64,000 bases of DNA. Source: Ilyomonas sp965199845. GTDB taxonomy: Bacteria; Bacteroidota; Bacteroidia; Chitinophagales; Chitinophagaceae. The number at the start of each line of letters is the position of its first letter. Position 1 is the stretch's first letter. This document shows, in pieces, positions 63,100 through 64,000 of the stretch. The notes under the pieces were generated by a model. That model made no database searches. It saw only the letters and a program-made list of their open reading frames with translations, and had not been told where the DNA came from. A program made the position numbers and the translations under genes. The stretch spans positions 62,001 through 126,000 of the forward strand of contig CBDATZ010000058.1 in the NCBI GenBank assembly GCA_965199845.1, in the 5' to 3' direction.

Positions 63100-64000
63100 T
63101 GACCAGGGTATTCCGTGGCAAAATGACCAGTGGTTATGCTGGCAAAAAGTGATCGGGTAATGCTCTGTGTAAGCGGTTATCAAAAATAGTTACTTTCTTC
63201 TTTGTTGTTAAACTTTATTCCTTTTCTACCTCCTGCATTGTTTGTTTCTTTTTCCTCAGCGATTTTCCTTTCAGTTCCAGCCGGTGCGCATCATGGATGA
63301 TCCTGTCAAGAATGGCATCAGCGATGGTTTGTTCTCCGATCACTTCATACCATTTCGATACCGGCAGCTGAGAGGTAATAATCATCGATGCCTTGCCATG
63401 TCTGTCTTCAATGATTTCCATCAGCGTTGCCCGGCTTTGTGCGTCAAAAGGCTGTATGCCAAAGTCGTCTAAGATGAGAAGCTGCTGCCGCTCGATACGG
63501 GTAAGTTCTTTCATGTAAGAACCATCAGCCTTTGCCATCTTGAGCTTAGCGAAGAGCTTTGGTGTACTTGCATACAGCACCCGGTAGCCACTGATGCAAG
63601 CCTGATGACCAATGGCGGACGCAATATAGCTTTTGCCTATGCCGGTGCTGCCTGTAATGAGCACATTTTCTTTCTTGTTGATAAAGTTGCATTCAGCCAG
63701 CCTTCCCATCTGGTTGCGGTCAAGAGAGCGGTCAGCCTGGTAGTACATCTCTTCCACAGAAGCTTTGTAGCGGAAGTGAGCATTGGAGAGCCGTCTCTCT
63801 GTATTTCTGTTCTGCCTGTCTTCCCATTCGGCTTCTACCAGAAAAGCGATCATCTCATCGATCGTATACTTGTTGAGCCCATCAGTCTCGAGGCTGGTCT
63901 TAAAAGCCCGGAACATGCCGAAGAGCTTTAATTTGCGGATTCTGTCCAGTGTGTTTGCGTTCATAATTGATTGTTTGATTGTCAAAAAAAATTATCGGTA
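63100..64000 (-). mobile_element. IS21-family element, right part (continues outside the window)
   Basis: Near 63100 three imperfect terminal repeats follow each other: TGACCAGGGTATTCCGTGGC, TGACCAGTGGTTATGCTGGC and TGATCGGGTAATGC. Multiple terminal repeats are typical of IS21. The helper gene istB lies inside; istA should follow beyond 64000. Confidence 0.85.
63215..63964 (-). CDS. istB: IS21 helper ATPase IstB
   Basis: 249 residues from the ATG at 63962-63964 (an upstream TTG at 63985 is less likely). AAA+ motifs: Walker A ENVLITGSTGIGKSYIASAI (about residues 98-117), Walker B QLLILDDFGIQPF (about 160), sensor Ser/Arg in MIITSQLPVSKWYEVIGEQT and IHDAHRLELKGKSLRK at the end. IstB loads the IstA transposase onto target DNA. 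Intact. Confidence 0.93.
   Translation of the reverse strand: MNANTLDRIRKLKLFGMFRAFKTSLETDGLNKYTIDEMIAFLVEAEWEDRQNRNTERRLSNAHFRYKASVEEMYYQADRSLDRNQMGRLAECNFINKKENVLITGSTGIGKSYIASAIGHQACISGYRVLYASTPKLFAKLKMAKADGSYMKELTRIERQQLLILDDFGIQPFDAQSRATLMEIIEDRHGKASMIITSQLPVSKWYEVIGEQTIADAILDRIIHDAHRLELKGKSLRKKKQTMQEVEKE

Overview
The window reads as the chromosome of a Bacteroidota bacterium, most likely of the Chitinophagaceae type (family-level placement is inference). Evidence: SusC/SusD pairs, a CotH protein with a type IX secretion tail, a long Lgt, a DUF6660 protein upstream of a TonB receptor, moderately AT-rich DNA, and promoter-like TAnnTTTG boxes. No rRNA, tRNA or CRISPR array was recognised.

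Region 1 (1-34.8 kb) is mostly ordinary chromosome. It holds a glycan-uptake block (partial SusC, SusD, second SusC), lgt, a sialate O-acetylesterase, a response regulator with two PAS histidine kinases, a GH127 beta-L-arabinofuranosidase, an ADP-ribosylglycohydrolase, phosphoketolase, a CotH protein, a DUF6660/TonB receptor pair, a MacB-type permease and an AraC regulator next to a methyltransferase. Between them lie decayed genes: an IS1 remnant, an IS982 remnant, an ECF sigma fragment, a GH20 hexosaminidase broken and joined to a NagX-type acyltransferase, and a porin-like remnant.

Region 2 (about 36-49.7 kb, continuing at 60.6-63.1 kb) looks like an integron-type gene-cassette array without an integrase in view. 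Small minus-strand genes (small membrane proteins, lipoproteins, a PIN fragment, MazEF, a restriction-modification pair, DUF4240) are separated by about 130-200 bp palindromic spacers. Each spacer starts with a (Y)AAC box and ends with a GTTRRRY-like box. In most cassettes the box at one end is the reverse complement of the box at the other end, as expected of attC recombination. Four transposable elements (two IS110, one IS1111, one IS1182) lie in or next to these spacers. IS110/IS1111 elements are RNA-guided, and candidate guide-RNA structures are visible.

Region 3 (49,947-60,607) is a 10.66 kb composite-transposon-like insertion bounded by two apparently identical 1,284 bp IS3-family copies and a GTG target duplication. 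It splits the restriction-type gene after its His codon; the frame closes exactly when the insertion is removed. Inside is a tandem array of about 13 terminator-like hairpins with an 89-99 bp period (51.8-53.0 kb), several preceded by TAnnTTTG boxes. This is a candidate multi-copy small-RNA array. The interior also carries two copies of a structured about 200 bp repeat, a broken KilA-N gene, a LuxR fragment, further IS elements and a truncated SDR gene.

The window ends inside an IS21-family element that truncates the DUF4240 gene.
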